Below the pieces are notes generated by a model. That model was not told the DNA's origin. It saw only the letters and a program-made list of their open reading frames with translations, and did not search any database. The translations under genes were made by a program, and so were the position numbers. Positions 51,325 to 60,286 of a stretch of DNA of 64,000 nt are shown here, piece after piece. Source of the DNA: JBJFCE01 sp964437825 (GTDB lineage: Bacteria > Bacillota > Clostridia > Lachnospirales > Lachnospiraceae); assembly GCA_964437825.1 (NCBI GenBank), contig CAYTIH010000005.1, forward strand, positions 14,500 to 78,499, read 5' to 3'. The stretch's first letter is position 1. Each line of letters starts with the position of its first letter.

Positions 51325-51394
51325 AAGAGGATGGAACAACTGAATATTTCATAACGGGAGAATCGGATTGTCCCGTAGATAAAATGCGAATTAT

Positions 51395-51437
51395 AAGAGT
51401 GTGATATGCGGCTAAAAATGCCCTGTCACACTCTTTT
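51395..51437 (+). terminator. Terminator after the SleB-like gene
   Basis: A perfect 10-base stem AAGAGTGTGA / TCACACTCTT is followed by TTGCTTTG. Confidence 0.75.
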
Positions 51438-51454
51438 GCTTTGAAGATAGCCTA

Positions 51455-51560
51455 TAAAGCTGAGGTTTTCTGCAAAGCCGCGCTTCTGTAAAGCTGAGGT
51501 TTTCTGCAAAACTGCGGGCTTTTGCAAAGTGGCAGGTTTCTGTAAAGTGCGATTGCGGAA
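51455..51560. repeat. Imperfect tandem repeats, about 18 bases
   Basis: Variants of TTCTGCAAAGCYGNG occur about five times (TTCTGCAAAGCCGCG, TTCTGTAAAGCTGAG, TTCTGCAAAACTGCG, TTTTGCAAAGTGGCA, TTCTGTAAAGTGCG). The repeat lies in the gap before the nfeD gene. No gene is present. Confidence 0.55.
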
Positions 51561-51667
51561 ACGGATAAAATGTAGTAAAATACAAATAAATATGAGGAAG
51601 CTTCATTGCAAAAAATTATGTATGTGAAGGATGGTTATTTTTCTGTGCATAGGAAAGGGGATCGCAT

Positions 51668-52099
51668 ATGGATATGGTAGTGATCTGGCTGGTCATTTTG
51701 ATTGTGATGGCGATCATTGAAGTGATTACATTGGGACTGACGACAATATGGTTTGCAGGCGGAAGTCTGGTTGCGGCTGTGGCAGCGGTATTTCAGGCGC
51801 CGCTCTGGCTTCAGATTACGTTGTTTTTTGCCGTGTCACTTGTACTGCTGTGGTTTACCAGACCGATTGCGGTCAGATATTTTAATAAGGACAGAGTCAG
51901 AACCAATATTGAGGGAATGATCGGACAACAGGCGGTTGTTACAAGTGAGATTGACAACCTGGAAGGAATCGGGGAAGTCAAAGTGGGCGGTATGGAATGG
52001 ACCGCCAGAACGATGATGAACGGTTATAAGCTGTCGGTCGGAACTGTGGTAGTGATACGGGCTGTGGATGGCGTCAAGCTCATTGTGGAGCCCAGATAA
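51668..52099 (+). CDS. NfeD-family membrane protein
   Basis: The 143-residue protein has two or three N-terminal membrane helices (VVIWLVILIVMAIIEVITLG, AAVAAVFQAPLWLQ, ITLFFAVSLVLLWF). Its C-terminal OB-fold domain (IEGMIGQQAVVTSEIDN to VVIRAVDGVKLIVEPR) is typical of short NfeD proteins. These partner with SPFH/stomatin proteins in membrane microdomains. The SPFH gene follows after 36 bases. AAAGGGGATC is the binding site. There is no serine protease domain, as expected for the short form. Confidence 0.88.
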   Translation: MDMVVIWLVILIVMAIIEVITLGLTTIWFAGGSLVAAVAAVFQAPLWLQITLFFAVSLVLLWFTRPIAVRYFNKDRVRTNIEGMIGQQAVVTSEIDNLEGIGEVKVGGMEWTARTMMNGYKLSVGTVVVIRAVDGVKLIVEPR

Positions 52100-52135
52100 A
52101 ATAAACGGCGTTAAAAAACGCAGATGGAGGAAAAG

Positions 52136-53062
52136 ATGAATCCCGGAATTATCGCACTTTTAGTTGTATTGGTATTATTGGTATGGATGCTGGCATCCTG
52201 TATCAAAATCGTGCCTCAGGCGCATGCATTTGTAGTAGAGCGTCTTGGCGCATATCAGGGGACCTGGGGCGTAGGTATCCATTTTAAGGTTCCTTTTCTT
52301 GACAAGATTGCTAAAAGAGTACTGTTAAAGGAGCAGGTTGTGGATTTTGCTCCCCAGCCGGTAATTACAAAGGATAACGTAACCATGAGAATTGATACGG
52401 TTGTATTCTTCATGATTACGGACCCGAGACTGTTTGCATACGGTGTGGAAAATCCTATTATGGCAATTGAAAATCTGACAGCAACAACACTTCGTAATAT
52501 CATCGGTGATCTGGAGCTGGATCAGACATTGACATCCCGTGAAACCATCAATACCAAAATGCGTGCGTCTCTGGATGTGGCAACCGATCCATGGGGAATC
52601 AAGGTTACCCGTGTGGAACTGAAAAATATCATTCCTCCCGCAGAGATTCAGAATGCCATGGAGAGACAGATGAAGGCAGAGCGTGAGCGTCGTGAGGCGG
52701 TTACCAGAGCGGAAGGTGAGAAGAAGGCAAGCATCACCGTAGCGGAAGGTAAGAAGGAAGCGGCGATTCTGGAAGCGGAGGCTGAAAAACAGTCCGCAAT
52801 CCTGCGTGCGGAGGCCCAGAAAGAAAAGATGATCCGTGAAGCAGAAGGTCAGGCAGAAGCAATCCTGAAGGTGCAGCAGGCAACTGCGGACGGTATTCGT
52901 TTTATCAAAGAGGCCGGCGCCGACGATACCGTTCTTCAGTTAAAGAGCCTTGAGGCCTTTGGAAAAGCGGCAAACGGTCAGGCAACCAAGATTATCATTC
53001 CATCCGATATTCAGGGGATTGCAGGTCTTGCAACAAGCATAAAAGAAGTTGTTACAAAATAA
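52136..53062 (+). CDS. SPFH/stomatin-like membrane protein
   Basis: The 308-residue protein has an N-terminal membrane helix (IIALLVVLVLLVWML), an SPFH domain (IKIVPQAHAFVVERLGAYQG, GIHFKVPFLDKI, KDNVTMRIDTVVFF, RNIIGDLELDQTL) and a long alanine/glutamate coiled coil (AEGEKKASITVAEGKKEAAI). It forms oligomeric scaffolds on the membrane. Together with NfeD it makes the usual pair. GGAGG precedes ATG 52136; an earlier in-frame ATG at 52124 contains the binding site itself. The family is often called slipin or QmcA-like. Confidence 0.93.
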   Translation: MNPGIIALLVVLVLLVWMLASCIKIVPQAHAFVVERLGAYQGTWGVGIHFKVPFLDKIAKRVLLKEQVVDFAPQPVITKDNVTMRIDTVVFFMITDPRLFAYGVENPIMAIENLTATTLRNIIGDLELDQTLTSRETINTKMRASLDVATDPWGIKVTRVELKNIIPPAEIQNAMERQMKAERERREAVTRAEGEKKASITVAEGKKEAAILEAEAEKQSAILRAEAQKEKMIREAEGQAEAILKVQQATADGIRFIKEAGADDTVLQLKSLEAFGKAANGQATKIIIPSDIQGIAGLATSIKEVVTK

Positions 53063-53144
53063 TCTAACCGGATTTTATGGCAGGGACGCGTGGAAGCCGC
53101 GCGCCCCTGCATTTTGTTATTTACATGACAGGAGGAAAAATTGC

Positions 53145-54149
53145 ATGAATTCATCCATTAACTTAAAGGGACGTCATTTTTTGACATTAAAGGACTTTAC
53201 GCCGGAGGAAATTACATATTTAATTGATTTGTCGGCACAGCTGAAGGAAAAAAAGAAAAAAGGAATTCCGGTGGACATACTCAGGGGAAAAAATGTTGCG
53301 CTGATTTTCGAGAAAACCAGCACCCGGACCAGATGCTCCTTTGAGGTTGCTGCGCATGACCTTGGTATGGGAACGACATATCTTGATCCGTCGGGTTCCC
53401 AGATCGGAAAAAAGGAAAGCATCAAGGATACCGCCAGGGTACTCGGACGGATGTATGAGGGAATTGAATACCGCGGCTTTGAGCAGAAGATTGTGGAGGA
53501 GCTTGCACAGTACGCGGGCGTACCGGTATGGAATGGACTTACGAATGAATACCATCCTACTCAGATGCTGGCCGATATGCTGACAATCAGAGAACATTTC
53601 GGAAGCCTGCAGGGTCTGAAGCTGGTATATATGGGCGATGCAAGATATAATATGGGGAATTCCCTGATGATTGCCTGTGCAAAACTGGGACTGGATTTTA
53701 CTGCCTGTGCGCCGGAAAAGTATTTTCCGTCTGATGAGCTTGTAGAGCAGTGCCGGGAATATGCCAAGGCAAGCGGCGCTGCAATTACACTGACCGCCAA
53801 CGTGGAGTCGGGAACAAGGAATGCGGATATCATTTATACCGATGTGTGGGTTTCCATGGGTGAGCCGGATAGCGTATGGGAGGAACGCATTCGCGATCTG
53901 ACGCCGTACAAGGTAACCTCAAAGGTTATGAAAAATGCAAAAGAGAGCGCCATCTTTTTACATTGTCTCCCTGCTTTTCATGATCTGGATACGAAGATCG
54001 GCAAAGAGATGGGAACAAAATATGCTTTGACAGAGATGGAAGTAACGGACGAGGTATTTGAGTCGCCTCAGTCCCTTGTGTTTGAAGAAGCGGAGAACAG
54101 GATGCATACGATTAAAGCTGTGATGGCTGCTACCCTGGGTGCGTTTTAA
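53145..54149 (+). CDS. argF: Ornithine carbamoyltransferase
   Basis: The 334-residue enzyme joins carbamoyl phosphate and ornithine to citrulline. FEKTSTRTRCSFEVAAHDLG carries the STRTR carbamoyl-phosphate loop. EYHPTQMLADMLT, YMGDARYNMGNS, VWVSMGEP and LHCLPAFHD (Cys of the ornithine site) are diagnostic. ATG 53145 follows ACAGGAGG; an upstream frame starting inside the SPFH gene has no signal. Anabolic argF and catabolic arcB cannot be separated by sequence alone; no arcA or arcC is present, so argF is preferred. The birA gene follows 22 bases later. Confidence 0.92.
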   Translation: MNSSINLKGRHFLTLKDFTPEEITYLIDLSAQLKEKKKKGIPVDILRGKNVALIFEKTSTRTRCSFEVAAHDLGMGTTYLDPSGSQIGKKESIKDTARVLGRMYEGIEYRGFEQKIVEELAQYAGVPVWNGLTNEYHPTQMLADMLTIREHFGSLQGLKLVYMGDARYNMGNSLMIACAKLGLDFTACAPEKYFPSDELVEQCREYAKASGAAITLTANVESGTRNADIIYTDVWVSMGEPDSVWEERIRDLTPYKVTSKVMKNAKESAIFLHCLPAFHDLDTKIGKEMGTKYALTEMEVTDEVFESPQSLVFEEAENRMHTIKAVMAATLGAF

Positions 54150-54171
54150 TCGAGTGCAGTGGGGAAGTGTC

Positions 54172-55152
54172 ATGAAAACAGAAATTTTGGAAATGTTACG
54201 TGATAGCGGAAGCTATCTTTCGGGTCAGGAGCTATGCAATCATTTCGGCGTATCCAGAACCGCGGTATGGAAGGCCATCGGCCAGCTGAAAGAGGACGGC
54301 TATGAAATTGAGGCCGTACAGAATAAGGGATATCACCTGGTATCATGCCCTGATGTGATGTCGCAGACAGAAATTGCAAGCAGATTAAAGACCCGGTGGG
54401 CGGGGCAGAAGCTATATTATTATGAAAAAACCGACTCGACCAATACGGATGTCAAGAAGCTGGCAGAGGAAGGCGCGGCTCACGGAACAATGGTTGTTGC
54501 GGATATGCAGACCGCGGGACGCGGCCGAAAGGGCCGGAATTGGCAGTCGCCTGCAGGCGCTACAATTTCCATGAGCATTCTTTTAAGACCGCAGTTTACA
54601 CCCGACCATGCATCCGCGCTGACACTTGTGATGGCGTTTGCAGTCGCAAAGGCACTACAAGAAGTATGCGACTGTGAATTTCAGATTAAATGGCCGAACG
54701 ATATTGTCTTAAACAAAAAGAAAATCTGCGGAATTCTGACTGAGATGAGCGCGGAGATGGATTATATCCATTATGTCGTGATCGGAGTCGGGATCAACAT
54801 GAATCAGCTTGACTTTCCGGATGAAATCAAAGAAACTGCAACGTCGGTTTTAAAGGAAACAGGAAAAGCCGTATCCCGCGCACAGGTCGTAGAACGCAGC
54901 ATGCATTATTTTGAGTATTATTATGAAGAATATCTGAAAACACTGGATCTTTCCGGAATCCGTGAAGAATATAATGAAATTCTCGTGAATCAGGATACGC
55001 AGGTCAAGGTACTGGATCCGAAAGGAGAATATACCGGGACGGCAAGAGGAATTACGGACAGCGGTGAGCTGATTGTGGAAAAAGAGGATGGCAGCAGGAC
55101 GCGGGTATATGCCGGAGAGGTCTCCGTACGTGGACTTTACGGATATGTGTAA
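54172..55152 (+). CDS. birA: Biotin operon repressor / biotin-protein ligase
   Basis: This 326-residue protein has an N-terminal helix-turn-helix (YLSGQELCNHFGVSRTAVW, residues about 12-32). The catalytic domain shows TDSTNTDVKKLAEEGA, QTAGRGRKGRNWQSP (biotinyl-AMP loop), KWPNDIVLNKKKICGIL and VVIGVGINMN, then a C-terminal SH3-like cap. It activates biotin, attaches it to carboxylases and represses transcription. ATG 54172 is used, after GGGGAAG. It opens the run that continues to lysS, a common order in Lachnospiraceae. Confidence 0.93.
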   Translation: MKTEILEMLRDSGSYLSGQELCNHFGVSRTAVWKAIGQLKEDGYEIEAVQNKGYHLVSCPDVMSQTEIASRLKTRWAGQKLYYYEKTDSTNTDVKKLAEEGAAHGTMVVADMQTAGRGRKGRNWQSPAGATISMSILLRPQFTPDHASALTLVMAFAVAKALQEVCDCEFQIKWPNDIVLNKKKICGILTEMSAEMDYIHYVVIGVGINMNQLDFPDEIKETATSVLKETGKAVSRAQVVERSMHYFEYYYEEYLKTLDLSGIREEYNEILVNQDTQVKVLDPKGEYTGTARGITDSGELIVEKEDGSRTRVYAGEVSVRGLYGYV

Positions 55153-55183
55153 CCGGTATTTGATATAAAAGGAGCGGACAGAA

Positions 55184-55615
55184 ATGAAGCAAAACAACGA
55201 CCGCGTGATATTATGCGGCTCAAATGCATATGATAAGAAATACTATTTTAACCGGACATTTTCCAAACTGCCGCAGTCCATTCAGGATGAACTTCATATT
55301 ATCTGTGTTCTTTTTACTGAGGAAGTGGGCGGGATTTTTACAATCGGGTTTGAGCCGGACGGGGGCGTTACGCTTCAGACAGAAGCGGCAGAGGAAGACT
55401 ATCTGTATGACGAGATCGGAAGCGGGCTTTTGGTCAGCGAAGTAACGAGGAAGCGGAAGGATTTGTTTGAATCCTTAAGCCTGTACTATCGCGTTTTGAT
55501 TTTGCATGAAGATGTCAGCGCACTTCTGGATAGCGATGATCAATTCATTCCGGGAGCGGGAGAAACCGAGATTACGTATATCTCGGAGCGCAGACCGGGA
55601 GAGCAAACGGACTAA
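55184..55615 (+). CDS. Small acidic protein, possibly DUF6145 family
   Basis: The 143-residue soluble protein begins DRVILCGSNAYDKKYYFN, has FSKLPQSIQDELHIICVLFT and a beta-rich core (GGIFTIGFEPDGGVTLQTEA), and ends in an acidic tail. It has no metal or nucleotide motif. Its position between birA and coaX, and its general layout, match a conserved Clostridia family that I recall as DUF6145. The name is given as tentative. AAGGAGCG precedes the ATG. A housekeeping role is suggested only by the conserved neighbourhood. Confidence 0.7.
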   Translation: MKQNNDRVILCGSNAYDKKYYFNRTFSKLPQSIQDELHIICVLFTEEVGGIFTIGFEPDGGVTLQTEAAEEDYLYDEIGSGLLVSEVTRKRKDLFESLSLYYRVLILHEDVSALLDSDDQFIPGAGETEITYISERRPGEQTD

Positions 55616-55642
55616 ACAATAAGCTTCGAAACGGAGAAAAGA

Positions 55643-56431
55643 ATGATATTAGTAATAGATGTGGGATATACCAATATTACATTTGGCGCCTATGAAAATA
55701 CGGGATTGTTTACTACCTTTCGAATGATGAGCAGACAGCCAAGGACTTCGGACGAATATGGCATCAGTATCGTAGAACTGCTGAGAGGAAACGGCATCAG
55801 GCGTGAGAATATCGAGGGCGTTATTATTGCGAGCGTTGTACCGAATGTCATGCCGGCTCTTACCGGTGCGATCGTGCGATATTTACAGCAGACGCCGTTG
55901 CTTGTAGGCCCGGAGCTTACGACAGGGATTGAAATCGTGACGGAAAATCCGCATGAAATCGGTGCGGACCGGATTGCGGATGCGGTAGCCGCTTATGAAA
56001 AGTACGGAGGTCCCGTTCTGGTATTGGATTTCGGAACGGCCACGACCTACGATCTGATTACGCAGGACGGCTGTTTTACGGCGGAGATAACGGCGCCGGG
56101 CATCCGGATTTCGGCAAAGGCTCTGTGGGAGAATGCGGCAACGCTTCCTGAGATTGAGATCAAAAAGCCTGCGTCCATTCTGGCACAGGAGACAATTTCC
56201 GGTATGCAGGCAGGTCTGATATACGGACAGATCGGACAGACGGAATATATCATTCAGCAGGTAATCAAAGAGAGCGGATATACGGGGCTTAAGGTGGTTG
56301 CGACCGGAGAGCTTGGCAGACTGATCAGCGAGGAGACGCAGTCCATTCAGATATATGACAGTGCCCTGACCTTGGACGGGCTTCGCATCATATATGAAAA
56401 AAACAGAAAGAACGGGAAAGGGAAACGATAA
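55643..56431 (+). CDS. coaX: Type III pantothenate kinase
   Basis: The 262-residue enzyme starts coenzyme A synthesis by phosphorylating pantothenate. It belongs to the ASKHA fold. The phosphate loop LVIDVGYTNITFG has Tyr where most family members have Asn (DVGNTN). GADRIADAVAAYEKYGG, LVLDFGTATTYDL and APGIRISAKALWENAATLP are otherwise typical, with the catalytic Asp in GADR. Stop and next start are only 3 bases apart (dusB). GGAGAAAAG precedes the ATG. Confidence 0.9.
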   Translation: MILVIDVGYTNITFGAYENTGLFTTFRMMSRQPRTSDEYGISIVELLRGNGIRRENIEGVIIASVVPNVMPALTGAIVRYLQQTPLLVGPELTTGIEIVTENPHEIGADRIADAVAAYEKYGGPVLVLDFGTATTYDLITQDGCFTAEITAPGIRISAKALWENAATLPEIEIKKPASILAQETISGMQAGLIYGQIGQTEYIIQQVIKESGYTGLKVVATGELGRLISEETQSIQIYDSALTLDGLRIIYEKNRKNGKGKR

Positions 56432-56434
56432 AGC

Positions 56435-57469
56435 ATGGTGCAGGAAAGAATGCAGCAGGCCTTTCACGGAGAAGAAAAAAGCGAACGATTTGAACCTAAG
56501 TGCCTTAAAATCGGCGGCGTTATTTTGCAAAATCCCGTAATTCTGGCACCTATGGCGGGGGTAACCGATCTGCCGTTTCGCATCCTTTGCAGTGAGCAGG
56601 GAGCGGGTATGACCTGTATGGAAATGGTTTCCGCTAAGGCAATCCTATACAATAACAAAAATACGGAAGCACTCATGAGAATTGCGCCTGCGGAACAAGT
56701 CGTTTCCCTGCAGCTGTTTGGCTCGGACCCTGATATCATCAGTGAAATGGCAAAGAAAATCGAAGAGCGGCCGTTCTCCGTTCTGGACTTGAATATGGGC
56801 TGTCCGGTCCCGAAGGTAGTGAATAACAAGGAAGGCTCCGCTTTAATGAAGGATCCGGTGCTTGCCGGTAAAATCATAGAAAAAACGGTAAAGGCAATCC
56901 GTAAGCCTGTAACGGTCAAAATCAGAAAGGGCTTTGACCAAGAGCACAGCAATGCCGTTGAGATTGCCCGAATTGCACAGGAGAGCGGTGCGGCGGCTGT
57001 GGCTGTGCACGCAAGAACCAGAGAGCAGTATTATTCGGGCAGCGCGGATTGGGACATCATCAGACAGGTAAAGGAAGCGCTTCGGATTCCGGTGATCGGA
57101 AACGGCGATGTTACGGACGGTGCATCGGCGAAAGCGCTTATGGACAGTACCGGGTGTGACGGCGTTATGATTGGGCGCGCGGCCAGAGGAAATCCATGGA
57201 TCTTTCATCAGATCAATACCTATCTGCGGACCGGTCAGACTGAGGAAAGACCACCCTATGAAGAAGTAAAACAGATGATGCTGCGTCATGCCGGGATGCT
57301 CTTAGAGGAAAAAGGAGAATATACCGGAATCCGTGAGATGAGAAAGCATATTTCATGGTATACAGCCGGATATCCGAATTCTACAAGAATACGTCAGGCG
57401 GTAAATGAAATGGAAACCTATGAACAGCTTAAGGAGTTTCTTGACACCCATAGTGTAAATGAGATATAA
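56435..57469 (+). CDS. dusB: tRNA-dihydrouridine synthase B
   Basis: The 344-residue FMN enzyme reduces uridines in the tRNA D-loop. PVILAPMAGVTDLPFR, LQLFGSDPDII, LDLNMGCPVPKVVNNKEGSAL (with the catalytic Cys), VAVHARTREQYYSG and IGNGDVTDGASA are the Dus signatures. The insertion pattern is DusB-like. It overlaps neither neighbour but starts 3 bases after coaX, implying coupling. Its N terminus (VQERMQQAFHGEEKSERF) is longer than in most homologues, and a later start is possible. Confidence 0.92.
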   Translation: MVQERMQQAFHGEEKSERFEPKCLKIGGVILQNPVILAPMAGVTDLPFRILCSEQGAGMTCMEMVSAKAILYNNKNTEALMRIAPAEQVVSLQLFGSDPDIISEMAKKIEERPFSVLDLNMGCPVPKVVNNKEGSALMKDPVLAGKIIEKTVKAIRKPVTVKIRKGFDQEHSNAVEIARIAQESGAAAVAVHARTREQYYSGSADWDIIRQVKEALRIPVIGNGDVTDGASAKALMDSTGCDGVMIGRAARGNPWIFHQINTYLRTGQTEERPPYEEVKQMMLRHAGMLLEEKGEYTGIREMRKHISWYTAGYPNSTRIRQAVNEMETYEQLKEFLDTHSVNEI

Positions 57470-57606
57470 TATCAACGATTTTTCGGGAGAGCTACGCGCA
57501 AAGCGGCTGCCATGCGGTCATGAATCGGCTGCACCAAGTGATATGGACCGGACGGCAGCACATCAATGTGCGTTCCAAGATAATAAAAATGGGAAAGGGA
57601 ACCGGA

Positions 57607-58092
57607 ATGGAAGAAAAGAAGAATATCTTAACGTATGAAGGACTCAGAAAATATGAGGATGAACTTCATGATCTGAAGGTCGTAAAGAGAAAGGAAGTTG
57701 CCCAGAAAATCAAGGAAGCAAGAGAACAGGGCGATTTGTCCGAGAATGCGGAGTATGATGCAGCTAAGGATGAGCAGCGTGATATCGAAGCCAGAATTGA
57801 AGAACTGGAGAAAATCCTGAAAAACGCCGAGGTCGTTGTCGAGGATGATGTGAATCTGGACAAAGTCAGCATCGGCTGCAAGGTGAGAATTCTGGATCTG
57901 GAATTTGATGAGGAACTGGAATATAAAATCGTAGGCTCCAGTGAAGCAAACAGCTTAAAGGGGAAAATCTCGAATGAATCACCTGTCGGAAAGGCATTGC
58001 TTGGTTCTTCTGTGGGAGATACCGTTAAGGTGGATACTCAGATGGGAGAAGTCAGCTATAAGGTGCTTGCCATCGATAGGTCCAATGATTGA
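57607..58092 (+). CDS. greA: Transcription elongation factor GreA
   Basis: The 161-residue protein has the N-terminal antiparallel coiled coil (YEGLRKYEDELHDLKVV) with the acidic tip (REQGDLSENAEYDAAKDEQ) that enters the RNA polymerase channel. The C-terminal FKBP-like domain includes NESPVGKALLGSSVGD. It rescues stalled elongation complexes by stimulating transcript cleavage. ATG 57607 fits the family start (MEEKKNILTYEG) with AAAGGGA upstream. It lies between dusB and lysS. Confidence 0.95.
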   Translation: MEEKKNILTYEGLRKYEDELHDLKVVKRKEVAQKIKEAREQGDLSENAEYDAAKDEQRDIEARIEELEKILKNAEVVVEDDVNLDKVSIGCKVRILDLEFDEELEYKIVGSSEANSLKGKISNESPVGKALLGSSVGDTVKVDTQMGEVSYKVLAIDRSND

Positions 58093-58233
58093 GTCTAACC
58101 TGATCACAGAGCCGAAATTGATATTCAGCCATCGTTCCTGCACGGTCAATCGCTTCGGAACGGATGAGGAAAGTGTTAGAGATTGACAGTTTTGGGAGAA
58201 GCAAAACAAGTAAGGCAATAAGGAGTAAAACAA

Positions 58234-59751
58234 GTGGCAGAACAGAATACGAATGCACAAAATAAGGGACAGAATCAGTCTGAACAGGTACAGGATATCG
58301 GACAGCTTTTGAAGGTGCGCCGTGAAAAGCTTGCAGCTTTAAAGGAAGCGGGCAAAAATCCTTTTGAAATCACCAAATATGACGTGACCCATCACAGTGC
58401 GGAAATTAAGGATGGATTCGATACGCTTGAGGGAGCAGAGGTTTCCCTTGCCGGACGTATGATGTCCAAGCGCGTCATGGGAAAGGCATCTTTTTGCAAC
58501 ATCCAGGATCTGCAAGGCAGCATCCAGTCCTACGTTGCAAGGGATAATATCGGTGAAGAAGCATATGCCGATTTCAAGAAATTTGATATCGGTGATATTG
58601 TCGGAATTAAGGGAACTGTTTTTAAGACGAAAACCGGAGAAATATCCATTCATGCTGAGTCTGTAACTCTTTTATCCAAGAGCCTGCAGATTCTGCCTGA
58701 GAAATTCCATGGCCTGACCAATACGGATATCCGTTACCGTCAGAGATATACGGACCTGATTATGAATGAGGATGTGAAGAAAACCTTCGTACTTCGTTCA
58801 AAGATTATCAGCGCGATCCGCACTTATCTGGACGGGCAGGGATTCATGGAGGTTGAGACCCCCATGCTGGTGTCCAATGCAGGCGGTGCATCAGCCAGAC
58901 CGTTTGAAACGCATTATAATGCGCTGGATGAAGATGTAAAGCTTCGTATCTCGTTGGAACTTTATTTAAAAAGGCTGATTGTGGGCGGATTGGAGCGTGT
59001 TTATGAAATCGGACGCGTATTTCGCAATGAAGGGCTGGATACCAGACACAATCCGGAATTTACCCTGATGGAATTATATCAGGCTTATACCGATTACTAC
59101 GGTATGATGGATTTAACTGAGAATATGTACCGCTATGTGGCACAGACCGTTCTCGGAACAACGAAAATTACCTATGGAGATGTGGAAATAGACCTTGGTA
59201 AACCGTTCGAGCGGATTACCATGGTGGATGCCGTAAAGAAATATGCGGGCGTTGATTTTGACCTGATTCCGGATACGGCAGCAGCGAAAAAGATTGCGGA
59301 CGAGAAAAAAGTCCATTATGAAGAACGTCATACAAAGGGCGATATCCTGAATGTGTTTTTTGAAGAATTTGTTGAAGAGAATCTGGTACAGCCCACTTTC
59401 GTCATGGATCATCCTGTGGAGATCTCCCCGCTTACCAAGAGAAAGCCGAATAAGCCGGACTATGTGGAGCGCTTCGAGCTGTTTATTACCTGCAGGGAAA
59501 TGTGCAATGCGTATTCCGAGCTCAATGATCCCATTGACCAGAGAGAGCGATTCAAGGCACAGGAAGAAGCCTTTGCAGCCGGCGATGAGGAAGCAAACCA
59601 CACGGATGAGGACTTCCTGAATGCATTGGAAATCGGTATGCCGCCGACAGGAGGTATCGGGTACGGCATTGACAGATTGGTCATGCTGCTGACGAACCAG
59701 CCCGCGATCCGGGATGTGTTGTTGTTCCCGACACTAAAGTCTCAGAACTAA
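58234..59751 (+). CDS. lysS: Lysine-tRNA ligase
   Basis: The 505-residue class II synthetase begins with GTG; AAGGAG (58219-58224) is 9 bases before it. The OB-fold anticodon domain (VSLAGRMMSKRVMGKASFCN) is followed by the catalytic core. Motif 2 is YEIGRVFRNEGLDTRHNPEFT and motif 3 is GGIGYGIDRLVMLL. It charges tRNA-Lys in the cytoplasm. The N terminus has a short Q/N-rich extension. It is the last core gene before the mobile element. Confidence 0.96.
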   Translation: MAEQNTNAQNKGQNQSEQVQDIGQLLKVRREKLAALKEAGKNPFEITKYDVTHHSAEIKDGFDTLEGAEVSLAGRMMSKRVMGKASFCNIQDLQGSIQSYVARDNIGEEAYADFKKFDIGDIVGIKGTVFKTKTGEISIHAESVTLLSKSLQILPEKFHGLTNTDIRYRQRYTDLIMNEDVKKTFVLRSKIISAIRTYLDGQGFMEVETPMLVSNAGGASARPFETHYNALDEDVKLRISLELYLKRLIVGGLERVYEIGRVFRNEGLDTRHNPEFTLMELYQAYTDYYGMMDLTENMYRYVAQTVLGTTKITYGDVEIDLGKPFERITMVDAVKKYAGVDFDLIPDTAAAKKIADEKKVHYEERHTKGDILNVFFEEFVEENLVQPTFVMDHPVEISPLTKRKPNKPDYVERFELFITCREMCNAYSELNDPIDQRERFKAQEEAFAAGDEEANHTDEDFLNALEIGMPPTGGIGYGIDRLVMLLTNQPAIRDVLLFPTLKSQN

Positions 59752-60072
59752 AAATGAGAAAACTGCAAGTGCTCAAAATGCCCATTCTATGCGGTTTGCA
59801 GAGATTTTGGAAAGCCCTAAATCTCCCGGCAACTTACGACCAGACCAGTTTTTGACCAGGAAATTTCATGGTCAAACAAATGGATGCGAATGAGTACATA
59901 TAATGGCTTAAAGTTCAACTGAATAAGAGATGACTGCACTTTAGAGGATTTTTTTCTAAGAATACACTTAGAAAGAATCCTCTTTTTTATTGTCAATGAG
60001 TTTGCGAACAATTTGCGACTGCAACAAAATCATCAAAATATGTTGAAGTACAACCGTTGAAAGGAGCGAGTT
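59752..60072. other. Junction region between lysS and the mobile element
   Basis: No gene is supported. TAGAGGATT and AATCCTCT with an inner CTAAG / CTTAG stem and a T-run (59941-59988) form a terminator. Upstream sequence (GACCAGACCAGTTTTTGACC and nearby TTGCGAC motifs) is of the kind seen next to tyrosine integrase genes. An attachment site is likely here but cannot be fixed without the other end. Confidence 0.4.
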
Positions 60073-60285
60073 ATGGCAGAAGAAATAATTAAAGATAAGT
60101 TCGTCAGATATAAGGATGGTGCAAAGATGTATCACATGGGAAAAACCAAATTTCAGGAATTAGCGAAAGAAGCAAAAGCCTGTTATAAGTATGGGAACAT
60201 TGTTCTCGTTAATACGGAGCTGATTGATGAATGTTTGGAGAAATACCATATTACGGATGATGATTTTTATAAAGTGGGTGAGTGA
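60073..60285 (+). CDS. Excisionase-like small protein (DUF6462 type)
   Basis: The 70-residue protein reads DKFVRYKDGAKMYHMGKTK, FQELAKEAKACYKYGNIVLV and ends YHITDDDFYKVGE. This is the MerR/Xis-like wHTH layout of small DUF6462-type proteins that sit beside recombinases in Clostridia integrative elements. They are thought to direct excision. AAAGGAGCG precedes the ATG. In complete elements an integrase gene would be next to it; here a VirB4 remnant follows, 1 base after the stop. That is one sign of internal deletion. Confidence 0.7.
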   Translation: MAEEIIKDKFVRYKDGAKMYHMGKTKFQELAKEAKACYKYGNIVLVNTELIDECLEKYHITDDDFYKVGE

Positions 60286-60286
60286 T

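Noticed and set aside
58093..58233. T-box or lysine riboswitch upstream of lysS
   Set aside because: No T-box sequence or lysine-riboswitch core could be found, and there is no terminator-antiterminator pair.
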